Below, one piece after another: positions 23,642 to 34,279 of a stretch of DNA of 64,000 nt. Within the stretch, counting starts at the first letter, position 1. The number at the start of each line of letters is the position of its first letter. A program made the position numbers and the translations under genes. A model generated the notes under the pieces. The model saw only the letters and a program-made list of their open reading frames with translations. It ran no database searches and was not told where the DNA came from. The DNA lies in NCBI RefSeq assembly GCF_024362695.1, contig NC_065429.1:372001-436000 (forward strand), in the 5' to 3' direction. Source of the stretch: Pectinophora gossypiella (taxonomy: Eukaryota; Arthropoda; Insecta; Lepidoptera; Gelechiidae).

Positions 23642-23835
23642 GGTTTATGACCCCGGTGAGCACGGAACTGCCGACTCCCCTGTCATCAGTCTCTGGCAGA
23701 TAAACCCTCTTCACCTTTTTCTTCTGGAGAGCTTTGATGCTGCCCACCCCGATCTCAGTGAACGACCTGGTGCTGTGGTACGTGTAAATCTGACGCGGGG
23801 TCGTGCTGAAGTACCTGGGGATACGCCGCCTGCTT
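23642..23835 (-). CDS. Giant gene exon (about residues 318-381)
   Basis: Acceptor tttctttcttaag; a second AG three bases downstream makes a NAGNAG-type pair. Donor ACC|GTAAGT. It codes 64 residues, basic and rich in Tyr/Arg/Thr (RRRIPRYFSTTPRQIYTYH...) with KALQKKKVKR. Phase 2 in and 1 out match the exons at 35352-35598 and 22603-22686. No family was recognised. Confidence 0.75.
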
Positions 23836-24004
23836 CTTAAGAAAGAAAGAAAGAAATAGAAGTAAAATATATAAGTAATATGTTTCCTCAATGAAATGGA
23901 GGGGGAGCAAACTCCACTATGCTGCTCCAGTACGGGTTGGTGGAGGTATTTGGGCTGGTAGGCCGGACCAATAAAGAATGACGGAAATCTGACTCGGACG
24001 CACC

Positions 24005-24165
24005 TGAAACCGCAGCCACTCCCCGAACAACCACGTTTTACACAGTGTGACGGCCATACGATTGAAGACTTAAGTAAGAACGAGGGGGGGGGTAAACCTA
24101 GCTCAGCCGCTGGTGGGGAGCGGGGAGTTGCCGTTCTATACGTAGTATTATTCCTTATTCTATGC
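24005..24165. repeat. Dispersed repeat family G
   Basis: 'ggtaaacctagctcagcc' and 'gccgttctatacgtagtatt' recur at 56700-56970, with a scrap near 5940. No coding content is visible. Confidence 0.5.
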
Positions 24166-24199
24166 CGCAGCTCTTGTTGTGTTTCTTTTTATGAGTTTT

Positions 24200-24400
24200 C
24201 CTTCTTCTATCGTGTGGGTTGTGAGGTGGATTACCAACCTCATCAACCCTGGTGTCAGAGTTATTATTGAGCCACCTAAGGCCCCTGACATGGCTCATGT
24301 AATGATTGCCTACTTACATCAGTAAGTAGTAGCCGAGACCAACGGCTTTGCCTTCCGATCCACGGGTCATCTTTCGGAGTTTTCCCAAGCGCGGGTGAGT
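24200..24400 (-). repeat. tRNA-SINE fragment (S2)
   Basis: Contains 'tcaaccctggtgtcagagtt', 'cccctgacatggctcatgta' and 'agaccaacggctttgccttc', as in the copies at 33170 and 52262. The head is lost. Confidence 0.65.
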
Positions 24401-24488
24401 GCTTATGAGTATACAAAACCAACCAACCTGGTCTCATGGTGTCTTTTTATCCCGGATAGCTTCCTGCAGGTACAGATGTTATCCTTAC

Positions 24489-24569
24489 TCCTGTTGTACT
24501 GCACACCAACATCGTTCATGCGTCGACATTTGTGGACAAAGCTGCTAGCACCCTCGAACAATTGGTATT
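24489..24569 (-). other. Exon-like segment not in frame with the main transcript
   Basis: 81 bp between a good acceptor (tttttgttttag) and a donor (AGGA|GTAAGG). It is open only in phase 1, giving YQLFEGASSFVHKCRRMND plus a few residues. The intron it lies in joins phase-2 exons, so it cannot be spliced between 35352-35598 and 23642-23835 without another exon. It is GC-richer than its surroundings. It may be an alternative exon, a decayed exon or chance. Confidence 0.35.
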
Positions 24570-24609
24570 CTAAAACAAAAAAAAATATATACAATTATTA
24601 CAAATATGA

Positions 24610-24720
24610 TATCCTTAGACAACTTCCTGGGCCGAGGTTCGCGCCCAACTGGGCACCCTTAGGCTTGTTGTGTTAAATTTTGTACCGGGAGAGAGCCCTC
24701 AGCACTCCTCATTTGTCATT
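24610..24720 (+). repeat. Family F fragment
   Basis: 'ccgaggttcgcgcccaactg' and 'gagagccctcagcactcctc' match the family F copies at 28405 and 3898. Confidence 0.6.
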
Positions 24721-24959
24721 TGGCAGATAAAAAGAAAAGTGACGGAAGATCAAGAAGAGCTCATAGAAGGAGACGTTATTTATTACGTCAAAATTTCGCC
24801 TTGGATAGAGAAAGATGGAGAATGCTACACCGACAAGAGCGTTGATATTAAGTCAACGGCCTCCGTGGTCTAGTGGTTAGAGCGGCTCGCAATCTAGAGG
24901 TCCTGAATTCACAAAAACAGCTGGTTAGACTGCCCCTGATCAGGCAGGAAACTCATCAC

Positions 24960-25190
24960 TAATTTAAGCGCCACGCTCTTGTCGGTGTATCATTCTCCAT
25001 TCTTGTCTATCAAAGGCCAATTCTTTCACTTCTTTATAACACACGACGTTCATCATCTCTTTGATCTGTTCCATGTGAGCTCTTTTTGGACTTCCCCTTC
25101 CTCTCTTTCCTTGTAGCTTCCCTTCTATGATGTTTTTAATAAATTCGTCGTGTCTTATTAAGTGTCCGATCCATGGGTAAGTACATACTC
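24960..25190 (-). repeat. RTE-like LINE 3' fragment
   Basis: Reverse complement of the RTE-type 3' region: 'gccacgctcttgtcggtgta', 'tctatcaaaggccaattc' and 'cttccccttcctctct' (Arg/Gly-rich GRPR part). Related to 43360-43740 and 59565-59870. The reading frame is not intact. Confidence 0.6.
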
Positions 25191-25622
25191 TATCTAAATT
25201 CAGATTATTTTTTTAGATTCTTAGTAGATGTAGTTACACTTGTAAAATAGAATAAGGAATAATAATAATAATAATAATCATTTATTTTCAGATTTACAAT
25301 TCATAGTTGTTAGTAAAAAATGCAGTCTTAACCTATTGTTAGTAGAAGACACAAAATAAATTAACGATATTGATACATTATTTTAACGATTGCTAGATGT
25401 GTGCAATGTGTCTCTTCTCTAATGTTTTGAATAAATTCGTCGTGTCTTATGAAGTGTCCAAATATCTTGCCTCTTCTGTCCTCAATAACTTGCCATTTGT
25501 AGCAAATTGACGATAAGTCACGTCATAATGGCGTTTCCACAACCCTGGGACCTAGGTTGTTGAGGTTGGTCATTCTTACAACCCACACGAGAAGAAATAC
25601 CTTTAAAAAATGGTTTCCATAC

Positions 25623-25778
25623 CTAATTGTCTATTGGTAACATTGACAGCTTTGCTTTGTTTCATGTCTCCTAGTAGTTCTTTGGATTTGGCACTAGCAT
25701 TGTCAATATGTTCATCTCTGTTCGAATCCGGAGGGTCCCAATTCGGCCGCTAACGGTTCTCCAGGATTTTGGTGTCGT
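25623..25778 (-). pseudogene. Exon-like segment with stops in every frame
   Basis: 156 bp with a good acceptor (taaaattttcag) and donor (TTAG|GTATGG). In phase 1 it reads DDTKILENR, then TAG, then a coding-like stretch ending NVTNRQL. That phase would splice cleanly into 24489-24569. In the other two phases it also stops. Best read as a decayed or error-bearing exon, or a terminating alternative exon. Confidence 0.35.
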
Positions 25779-25822
25779 CTGAAAATTTTAAAGAAGTTCT
25801 TCAAAGTAAAAGTGAATAGACA

Positions 25823-26345
25823 CTGGCCCCGATTCCTGCAGACACCTCCTAATTTTATTTTATGTTATACCCGTCATTTTCTTATCTGTCGAAAAGGTAC
25901 GGATGGTTGACAACGGGTTAATTTTAACATGAATGAATAACCTGTGCGAATAAAATGGGCATCTCGCTGGTATGCAATCCGTTTGACGTGTTGTCTACTT
26001 AATTCTGTCGGGTTATTGGCTAATGTAAAATTTTTAGACGGTTGTTTTAGATTTCTGCTTAAAATTGACGTGTATTCCATAAATTTTGTGCCTGTCGATT
26101 ACCCGTCCCTTTCTTTTTCAACGGATAAAAATATGACAGATAAAACTTAAAACTCTACTACTACTTACTCTGGGCGCCATCCCACTTGCGTGCGGGGCGG
26201 AAGGCAAGAGGGAAACCACTGCCCTATTTTTTCCTAAAAAAGTAGCATGGAAAATGCTGCACCGACAAGAGTGTGGCTCTTAAATAGATGATGATGATGA
26301 TAACTTAAAATAAAATTAGATGGCTTCTGCACGAATTAGCACCAC
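25823..26345. mobile_element. Palindromic MITE family B, copy 4
   Basis: 'ccgattcctgcagacacc' at the left and 'agatggcttctgcacgaatt' at the right are diverged inverted ends. The inner 'acccgtccctttctttt' arm is present. A SINE/RTE scrap (gacaagagtgtggctctta) is inserted near 26260. Confidence 0.6.
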
Positions 26346-26668
26346 TGAGTGATTAGCTTTCGATAGGGTGCTGGTTAAAATAAGACAAAAGCCCGAAAAA
26401 AAATTGTTACAGTATTGCCATACTTAAATAATTACCACTATGAGGGACTTTCCAATCGGCGTTCCTCAAAAACACGATAGATGGCGTTGTTAAGTTGTTT
26501 CTTCTTGAGGAACCTTTTAGTTTTCTCTCAATATAAATACCTTATTTTGAACCGTGAAGATTCCCCGTCGATCTGTATGTTTCGTTTTCCGAAAATCCGG
26601 AAGTAGCAAAGATTTTTCCCACTCGTGGCTCTGTCTACCCCAGTGTATATTAAGGGCGTGAGGTTTTC

Positions 26669-26875
26669 ATGTATAGCGTAAATTTATTTGAAGAAAAGCG
26701 TTTACAAGATCTCGACGCAAAGCGCCAAATACGGAAGACTCGGCCGAAACCCTCCTATAACTACACACAAAATTCGTTAGGCCAGCTTTATTGTGTGCCG
26801 TGTGACCGGACCTTCAAGTCGAAGTTCGGTTTCGCCAGCCACATCAGAGCCCACCACAACAACGACCCGGGATAG
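26669..26875 (+). CDS. Small C2H2 zinc-finger ORF (gene fragment or LINE C-terminus)
   Basis: A 68-residue open frame from ATG at 26669 to TAG. It has a basic helix-like start (EEKRLQDLDAKRQIRKTRPK), then a complete C2H2 finger: C-V-P-C, 12 residues, H-I-R-A-H, followed by HNNDPG and the stop. The finger follows the consensus with F and a hydrophobic residue in the right places. Similar single C-terminal fingers occur on some LINE ORF2 proteins, and a SINE-tail scrap lies just upstream. It may therefore be the end of a retroelement rather than a host gene. It lies inside a large intron of the giant gene, on the opposite strand. Confidence 0.45.
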   Translation: MYSVNLFEEKRLQDLDAKRQIRKTRPKPSYNYTQNSLGQLYCVPCDRTFKSKFGFASHIRAHHNNDPG

Positions 26876-27227
26876 ATATTTAGGAGTCGCCGTCGCCGGA
26901 TACGGTTTGGACGATATGATGATACGCTAGGTGCAAAGGTCAATGTCCATACCCAACTGTGATCAAGCTACCAATTTAGTGACTATCCCAACCGCTTTGC
27001 AAACACTCGGTAATTTCACCACATCTTTTTCATTACACTAAAATTTTCAAACAATTTTCAATGTTTGTTGTACTGTGAAAGGTTTTCAAAAACACCGACG
27101 TCAAAATGTCACTTTCAAAAGTTTTCTGCCAGAACTATTCTCAGGACACAGGTTCTATGTGAGGGTTAGAACCTCCTTAGCGTTTTTGAGCCGCTTATTT
27201 TAAACTGCCTATTTCTCCCATCAGGTC

Positions 27228-27345
27228 GGTTCGGTCGGTTTCGGTGCAGGTCGTGTCGTATCGGGAGGTGAAGGTTTTGGCGGGAAGAAGAGAGGAATGG
27301 TGATTACTCCACCGACAAGAGCGCAGCTCTTAAATAGAGAGAGAG
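27228..27345 (+). repeat. RTE-like LINE 3' tail
   Basis: 'gtgcaggtcgtgtcgtatcg' to 'gacaagagcgcagctcttaa' and a gagaga tail match 43638-43740 closely. Confidence 0.7.
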
Positions 27346-27369
27346 ATTTCTCCCATCAGGTGTCGCTAC

Positions 27370-27530
27370 TGGGGTTAAAATGGCCACATCGAAGCAATTC
27401 ATCTAAGAAAGCAATATTGCTATTTGACATTTGTTTGCATTGCGCACTTACTTTTATATGCGCGCATGTCAAATTGCAATATTGCTTTCTTAGATGAATT
27501 GCTTCGATGTGGCCATTTTAACCCCCTGTT
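27370..27530. mobile_element. Palindromic MITE family C, full copy
   Basis: A nearly perfect hairpin. The left arm 'ggggttaaaatggccacatc' and 'gaagcaattcatctaagaaa' is matched by the right arm 'gcttcgatgtggccatttta' and 'acccc'. It is about 160 bp, with a central 'tttgcattgcgcacttac' loop. Other copies are at 40459-40613, 40066-40212 and 56278-56395. Confidence 0.8.
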
Positions 27531-27889
27531 GAGTGTTCTTAAATTTTGAAAGTTCCCAAAATCACCACTGTAGATCGAACATCAGCGCTCAAAAAGTGGG
27601 ACGGTTACTGTTTGAGTCATACTGTTAATATAGCGACGTTGACAGTACTTTACCTCAGTGCGCGATTAGGCGCCGAACTGACAACACGGGGAAGTGCGTG
27701 GTAAAAACTTGCAAAAATAAAAGCTCAAAACGAAAAAGAATGATGGAACATATTTTTATACATATATTTTTATTCTTTCTAATAAGTAATGTTATTGTGC
27801 ATGTTATCATAGTATAAACATTTAATTTTCACAGTAAAATCCACCAAAATTATTATTTAGTTTAAAATACAATAAAACAAGTACATACA

Positions 27890-28020
27890 TAACATAAACT
27901 CACGCCCGTAATCCCTAATGGGGTGGGCAGAGCCACAAGTAATCAAAGACAACTTGCAGCCACTGTTGATACGAAGTCCAAAGATGGATATGATGAACCT
28001 TAAAACAAGTACTCCCAGTC
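27890..28020 (-). repeat. LINE-tail repeat family H
   Basis: 'acataaactcacgcccgtaa' and 'gtgggcagagccacaagtaa' recur at 35728-35960 and, inverted, at 22330, 48680 and 60350. Confidence 0.6.
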
Positions 28021-28135
28021 AATCCAAGTCGCAGTATAACCCGACCGCGTTACGAAGCACCACGAGCTAATATACGTAATAAGACGACTTACTTTCTTAA
28101 TTTGACACGATTTTATTAAATGTATATACCGCTGT

Positions 28136-28285
28136 GTACGGTTACGAGCATTAATATGTATACACTTTGGTACCATGTCACATTAACTTTTTTGACAAAT
28201 TAAACTGTAAGTCTCACTAAATGTCAAATATGTTAGTGCGACAGAGTCCTAAAGTGGGTACATTATATTGCTCATGACTGTACGA
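28136..28285. mobile_element. Palindromic MITE family D, full copy
   Basis: Starts 'tacggtt acgagcattaat' and ends 'attgctcatgactgta'. The interior has 'ccatgtcacattaac'. Almost identical to 42821-42967, and matches 53757-53903 in reverse. Confidence 0.75.
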
Positions 28286-28404
28286 ATGTATCTATAGCTA
28301 AACAAGCGCCATGTTTTCGCCGCATTTTTGTATCAAGCGCTGTATCTACGGTAGTGGTAAATCAATGGATCCACATACTGTTTGCGTCATAGAGCAACAC
28401 CTCC

Positions 28405-28670
28405 TAGAACCCCGATACCGACCCCGCCGGCGTGGTCGACGATTTCCCTCAATCAGCGCTTATCGCTATCGACCCATTCTTTCGACAAATTCTTTCAAAT
28501 ATTTTTCCTCTCAGACGACGCCCTGAGCCGAGGTTCGCGCCCAACTGGGCACCCTCAGGCCTGTTGTCTTAAACGTTGTACCGGGTGAGAGCCTTCAGCG
28601 CTCCCCATTTGTCCGGCCAAGTAGTTAATGCCATCTGCGGCAAATCTACAATAAGTCACGTCAAAGAAAG
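28405..28670 (+). repeat. Dispersed repeat family F
   Basis: Near-full copy from 'gaaccccgataccgaccccg' to 'gcggcaaatctacaataagt'. Same orientation as 3898. Confidence 0.7.
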
Positions 28671-29092
28671 CAACACCTCCGCGGATTTGAGCTGACGTTT
28701 GAGCATTGGCGGAGGTCTGTGTCTATGGCTTCAAGAACGTTATAAAGAGTTTTAATTCTTATTGTAAGGTAGGAAAACACTCCTTCAAAGATTGAAGGAA
28801 AAAATATTCTGACAGTTTTATCTTGTTTTTGTATAATTTACGCAATTTTGTACTTATATTATTTTTATTTTACACCGCTTCTACTTTTATACATTTTAGG
28901 ATGAACGCTGTTGGCTATTGTTGGTGAGTACTGAATTATCATTTTTAATAATAAAAAATGCTCAGCGTGCTTGTGTGAAACGACTGATAAATGTGGAGGA
29001 AGCAAGACAAGTGTGTAAGGATTGAAGCTAAAATGGAATTCCTCTGCTTACCCCGGCGGGAAATAGGCGTGAGTTTATGTATGTATATAAAC

Positions 29093-29380
29093 ATAAACAG
29101 CCTATATACGTCCCACTGCTGGGCACAGCCGTCAATCAACCGGAGGGGGTGTGGAGCGTACTCCACCACGCTACTCAACTGCGGGTTGGTGGAGCTGTTT
29201 TACGGCTAATAGCTCGGACCAACGGCTTAATGTGTCGAAGCACGGAATTATATTACTTTTTCGGACAATCAGGCGATTCAAGCGTGCAATGTCCTTACCA
29301 AACAAAGGACATTCTCACAAAGTGATTTCCACAATGTCCCCATCGGGAATCGAACCCGGACCTCCAGATCGTATGTGTGT
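29093..29380 (-). repeat. tRNA-derived SINE (S2b)
   Basis: On the minus strand it runs from 'gatctggaggtccgggttcg' (tRNA B-box-like) to 'cccagcagtgggacgtatat'. Related to 62717-63046; the A-box end is incomplete. Confidence 0.65.
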
Positions 29381-29499
29381 ATACTTAATAATAATAAGAT
29401 CACGACTATGTTCTCAACTTGGGTAGTCAGAGGTCTGTACCTCTGACATGTTGCATGATTTGACGAACAGGCGACAAAATTGGAAAGGTTTTCCTTTTG

Positions 29500-29570
29500 A
29501 CGTTACTTATTGTAGATTTGCCGCAGATGACATTAACTACTTGGCCGGACAAATGGGGAGCGCTGACGGC
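29500..29570 (-). repeat. Family F fragment
   Basis: 'gacgttacttattgtagatt' to 'ggccggacaaatggggagcg' matches the family F end in minus orientation. It lies just upstream of the coding exon at 29635. Confidence 0.6.
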
Positions 29571-29634
29571 TCTCATCATAACTCTGGTTTCCCTCCATAA
29601 CGCATAAAACTTTCGCCTTTTACTTTGTTTGCAG

Positions 29635-30800
29635 AACCCATCCACTTTCATATGATATCAAGCAACAATTACGAAAAGGTAAACATATACATTACTATAA
29701 ATAAAAAGAACCAATTTAATCTAAAAAAGGAGACAGACATGTCAGATGAAAGCATATTGAAACGCCATCACAAAAATAAATTCATGTGTTCAATTTGTCT
29801 TAACACAAAAGCTGTTGAAGACAAAAACAGCCACAATAATGGCAAAACAAAATGTCGAATGTGTCCAATTTGCTCGAAGAATTGCGACTATTGTAGCCGA
29901 AACAGAAATGCTGTTTGCAACAATGGGAAGATTAATATTGATACAAAAGAGAAAGGAGAGGACACTGAAAAACTAGAATCATCTTCTAAAGACGTTCAAA
30001 CGTCTCAAGCAGACTTATCCCAAGGCCTTAACCTCCTGAACGAGGTACTAACAGTCTTCCAAACTAAAAAACTTGATATCCCAAAAGAACCTTCAATTAC
30101 AAACTGCAGAACCAAAATTTGCAAAGATGCGGGCGTCGAAACGGAATTCCCAGTCAAAACGTTTTATAAAACAAAATTGTCAATGAGCAAAGTCTTTAAA
30201 TACTCGATCAACGAGGAAAAAGTTAACGAACATCCGAAATTTATGATTGTTAACAGTTCCCAGCCTGAAATGATGAAATCGCAGTACTCAATCAACCTTA
30301 ACAGATACAAATCATCGTCTATTCCTCAAATGAAATTGGAAGAACTGAAACATTCTCTCAAAGAGAAAACTAAATCCAAAGATGCTATTGAAGAGGTCAA
30401 CAGAATGTTCGCAACAGTCGGTAAATACAACAATGAAAGCTTAGACGATTCTAACAGGCCCGTGGTTCGCACGGGACCACGAGTGTTGCCAGTGGTAAAG
30501 ACGAAAAACTTCGAAAATCCAGCCAAAAAAGACAGCTTATGTCAACTAGGATGTGCGAGGAAAATCAGCTGCAAATGTTGCCAGACTAGCAACTATTATT
30601 TGTCTTGTGGGGATTCTCATGAATCGTGTAATAACGGTAACCCTGAGAGGAAAGATTCAGGGTTGAATAAAGGCGATAAATGTGTGTACATGTTGTCATG
30701 TCCACACGATAGGCCGAAATCGCCGAGTGTTTGTAATTGTTGCAAGAGACGAACTAAAGATGTCAGTCATGAGGATGTTGCGGAATGTTGCCATTTTTGA
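29635..30800 (+). CDS. Nested Cys-rich protein gene, single coding exon
   Basis: An open frame that continues to TGA at 30798-30800. The most upstream ATG is at 29652 (MISSNNYEK...), about 383 residues. A strong acceptor (ttactttgtttgcag) ends at 29634, so an upstream exon, coding or UTR, is likely. The N-terminal third has a Cys cluster (CSICL, CRMCPICSKNCDYCSRN). The middle is Lys/Glu/Ser-rich with no cysteine-dense part. The C-terminal third has a second cluster (CQLGCARKISCKCCQTSN, then CNCCKRR) and ends ECCHF. The paired CxxC motifs suggest zinc or other metal binding, or disulfides. The family is not recognised. It lies on the opposite strand inside an intron of the giant gene, away from any transposon ORF signature. 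Coding character is clear, with sustained codon bias over 1.1 kb. Confidence 0.75.
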
Positions 30801-30883
30801 ACACTTTATTTACTTTTTTTTTAGTTATTTGATTACATTTTTACCAGTACTTTAATGGGTTTATTTTAACGATAAGTAAGTAT

Positions 30884-31089
30884 ACAGGGTGTTAGTGACA
30901 TCGTAACGAATAGTGAGGGGGATGATTTAGACCATGATTCTGAGTTGATATCTTGTGGAATTTTCCAGTTTTTTTTAAATTATTTTCAATTTTTTACTTT
31001 TGCGATGGAAAATTCCACTTGATATTAACTCAGAATATTGACCTGAATCATCCCTCTCAGTATTCGTTACGATGTCACTTACACCCCGG
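30884..31089. mobile_element. Palindromic MITE family A, copy 1
   Basis: Left end 'acagggtgttagtgacatcg'; right end 'cgttacgatgtcacttacac' is its reverse complement. The inner arms are 'gattctgagttgatatc' and 'gatattaactcagaat'. Other copies are at 31125, 34460, 38901, 40856, 45486 and 45748. Confidence 0.75.
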
Positions 31090-31124
31090 ACAAGTACATA
31101 CTGGTAGCCATACAAGTAGGTATG

Positions 31125-31341
31125 GGTGTTAGGGACACCGTAACGAATACTGAGGGGTATGATTCAGACCATGATTCTGAGTTGATATCAAATGGAATTT
31201 TCTATCGGAAACTTTATGAAAATTTTAGTATTTTTTTTTTTTAATTATTTGTTCCATTCTTTTGCGACGGAAAATTCCACTCGGAATCATGGTCCAAATC
31301 ACCCCTCAAAGTTTTCGTTACGATGTCACTTACACCCTGTA
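31125..31341. mobile_element. Palindromic MITE family A, copy 2
   Basis: 'gggtgttagggacaccgtaa' to 'gatgtcacttacaccctgta'. It is adjacent to copy 1 and separated by about 35 bp. Confidence 0.75.
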
Positions 31342-31539
31342 TATGGTCAAAAAATAAACACACAACATAATTAATCATAAGCTCACGACTATATCCCAAT
31401 GGGGTGGTCAGAGGTACATCCATCGCCATTTGCTTCGATCCTGACACACTTCTCTTGCTTCCTCCACATTCATCAATCGCTTCATACACGCACGCCGGTT
31501 CAGAGTAGATGGTACTGAACCTTTTCTAAGGACTTCTCC

Positions 31540-31800
31540 AATTGGGTAGGGTCGAAGATAAATTATGATTACTAAATAAAAACAAATCTAAAGGTGACAA
31601 AATCGTTTTCTTTTTTCTATTTAAGTTATGTATGAATTTTAATAAAGAAAAATTTAATAATAAGTGCGACATTTTGTCACGTTTTTCCATGACGTCGCAT
31701 TGTGCTTTTTCATACAAATTCTATAGTAATTTCGTTTTGACGTTTAGTAAAAAAGTAATTGATTTGACTAATTGGAAACTAGCCTATTTAACACATTCAC
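31540..31800. mobile_element. MITE family E, copy 2
   Basis: 'aataaaaacaaatctaaagg', 'cacgtttttccatgacgtcg' and 'gactaattggaaactagcct' match 7387-7905. Confidence 0.6.
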
Positions 31801-31934
31801 TGTTTACAAAATAAATAAAAATCATAGCTAGAAACCAAAACTTTTTAAGGTGATTTTTTATTAAGTACATATGCATGCTTGTAAATATGGATAAATTTAT
31901 ATTGTTATTATTATTATTATTTCAATAAAAACAC

Positions 31935-32100
31935 ACATTTTTCAAATCCCGGTATTGTTCTGGGGGCAACAACGAAAATACCGGGTTTGAAAATTGGTCC
32001 GGAATTGCGATCCCCAATTGCCATCCCTAGCGCTCGGATCCGAGCGGTTGGCGCCGCTACAATAGCCCCACCCCACTCGGATCCGAGCGGGGAGCGAGGA
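31935..32100. repeat. Hairpin and tandem palindromes
   Basis: 31941-31991 has arms 'caaatcccggtatt' and 'aataccgggtttg'. CGCTCGGATCCGAGCG (32031-32046) is a perfect 16-bp palindrome, and CTCGGATCCGAG recurs at 32076-32087. No exon is seen. Confidence 0.55.
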
Positions 32101-32710
32101 ATATGTTAACAAAGAAATAAGTAAGTATAAGTATAAAAGAATAATCCCAAATCAATAACTAAATTAGTTTAATGATAAAAGAACTTAATACATTTAACAA
32201 AACAATAATAAAGTAGCCACTGATCAGAAGTAATAGCTTTCAGCCGATGATAATTTTGATTTTTCACTTCTGAAACAAAAAAAAAACAATATTTCTCACA
32301 CTACGTCACGACAAAAAGGAAGAAAAATGGACTAGAACAGGCCTAAGATATTTATTCCACGTGTGAGTATGATTAAAAACAAAAAAGAAAAATTCAAAAT
32401 TGGCTTACAAAGTTAGCGCTTTTAGAATCTCAAAAATTAAATTACATATTATGCAACTAGTTGTAAAACTACTACCACATCGGAATCTGTAACGCTGAGG
32501 GAAAGACGTGGCCAGAAAACCTCCCAGCACAGGGCCCTAGTTCTACTGTTTCATGTTTCCCTTTCTTTTTTTTTAAATCCATTTTGTATTACATATTTTA
32601 TAAACTTAAATACAATGGTATTCCAATTACAGTCGGTGGAAGGAAAGTGAAAAATAAAGAGTTTATGTTATTACTATTATTTATGTTATTATGTAGTTAA
32701 ATTATTTATG
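32101..32710. other. AT-rich stretch with one diverged LINE 3' scrap
   Basis: Nothing coding. 'aaaacctcccagcacagggc' near 32516 resembles the Jockey 3' UTR at 36270-36300. Confidence 0.45.
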
Positions 32711-33172
32711 CGTGTGTATACAGAATGTTAGTTGCATTGTACCGAATACTGAGGGGAATGATTCAGCTCATGATTCTGAGTTAATATCAAGTGGAATTTT
32801 CCGTCGCAAAAGTAAAGAATTTACCTAAAAAACTTAATTTAGTTATTATTATTATTTAATTTTATTACTTAATTTAACCCTTATTAAGGCAGAGGCTATT
32901 TAAAAGCCACATAATTAAAATGAATTTACTGGAAACCCCTTCTCATTTTTAAGCTGAAATAAATATTATTTTATTACTATCTATCTTTCATTCAAAACAA
33001 ATCATGAATTTAATTTTATCATCTTTTTTTATTTATTATTATTCAATTTTTTACTTATAATTAAAAAAAAAACACGAACAAATCATGAAATTCGCTGAAA
33101 ATTCCACGTGATACTAACTCAGAATCATGAACTGAATCATCCCCCTCAGTAATCGGTACGGTATCACTAATC
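32711..33172. mobile_element. MITE family A copy expanded by inserted sequence
   Basis: The left arm 'gaatactgaggggaatgatt' (32746) and the right arm 'gaatcatccccctcagtaat' (33136) are inverted, about 370 bp apart. The middle is AT-rich. Confidence 0.5.
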
Positions 33173-33500
33173 TTCCATCTTCTATCGTGTGGGTTTTGAA
33201 ATGTATTACCGACCTCATCAACCCTGGTGTCAGCGTTACTATTGAGCCGCCAAAGACCCCTGACATGGCTCATGTAACGACTACGTACTTACATCAATAA
33301 GTAGTAACCGAGACCAACGGCTTAACGTGCCTTCCGAATCACGGATCATCTTACTTTCGGACAATCGGGTGATCAGCCTGTAATGTCCTAACCAAATCAG
33401 GGCTCACAAAGTGATTTTTGTGATATGTCCCCACCGGGATTCGCACCCGGGACCTCCGGATCGTGAGCCCAATGCTCAACCACCGGAGGCCTAACATCAT
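33173..33500 (-). repeat. tRNA-derived SINE (S2)
   Basis: On the minus strand the head reads GGCCTCCGGTGGTTGAGCAT with 'cccgggtgcgaatcccggtg' as B box. The body is as in 52262-52573. Confidence 0.75.
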
Positions 33501-33564
33501 CATCATCTATTTAAGAGCCACGCTCCTGTCGGAGGCCTTACACCCCGTATGTATTATTATTATT

Positions 33565-33710
33565 ATTAATAGCCCTCAATGTCCCACTGCAGGGCAAAGG
33601 TCTCTCTTCCCTTCTTCCACTCCTCCCTGTCCCCAGCTTTTTCGTGCCACTGTTTCGAGAAGCGGTCTAACTCGTCGCGCCATCTTTTTCGTGGCCACCC
33701 CGTATGTATT
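33565..33710. repeat. LINE-derived fragment
   Basis: 'aatgtcccactgcagggcaa' and 'gtcgcgccatctttttcgtg' are typical of a lepidopteran LINE 3' piece. Related to 1975-2100. Confidence 0.5.
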
Positions 33711-33884
33711 TAATAAAAATACCTTATCCAACTTATACCACACTGCACCGGGTCAGCGTGGCGAAGTATCGCGCTCCTTGCCCTTGCGGGGTACTCAGGG
33801 TAGGCATGGCTCCTGCAGTCACATCATCATCTCAGGCCTTCAAATCTTTGTGAGATGATTTTTGCTGCGTTTTTGGGACAACTT

Positions 33885-34030
33885 TTAAATCATCTACTTG
33901 GCCGGACAAATGAGGAGCGCTGAAGGCTCTCACCCGGTACAAAAATTTAAGACAACAGCCCTGAGGGTGCCTAGTTGAGCGCGGGCTTCGGCTCAGAGCA
34001 TCGTCTGAGCGGATTATGTTTGAAAGGATT
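33885..34030 (-). repeat. Family F fragment
   Basis: 'ctacttggccggacaaatga' to 'cagagcatcgtctgagcgga', in minus orientation. Confidence 0.6.
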
Positions 34031-34279
34031 AATGGTGGTCTATTTTTTACTGGGCAGGAGTATTTCGCGCTCACCATTTGTCTAGCCAAGTAGTGCAACG
34101 CGCCAATGTTAAAGGCATTCTATTACCTATATCTGTCGCCTTGTTTACTTCGGTTCCTTTCAAGTTTCTCGCTGTGCGCTCGTTCCCAGTCCCGAGGTGT
34201 TTCTGTGTTGGACAGGCTGGAATATAAAACATCATAAGCTCATGACTGTATCCCCTAAAGGGTAGGCTAAGGTGCATAG

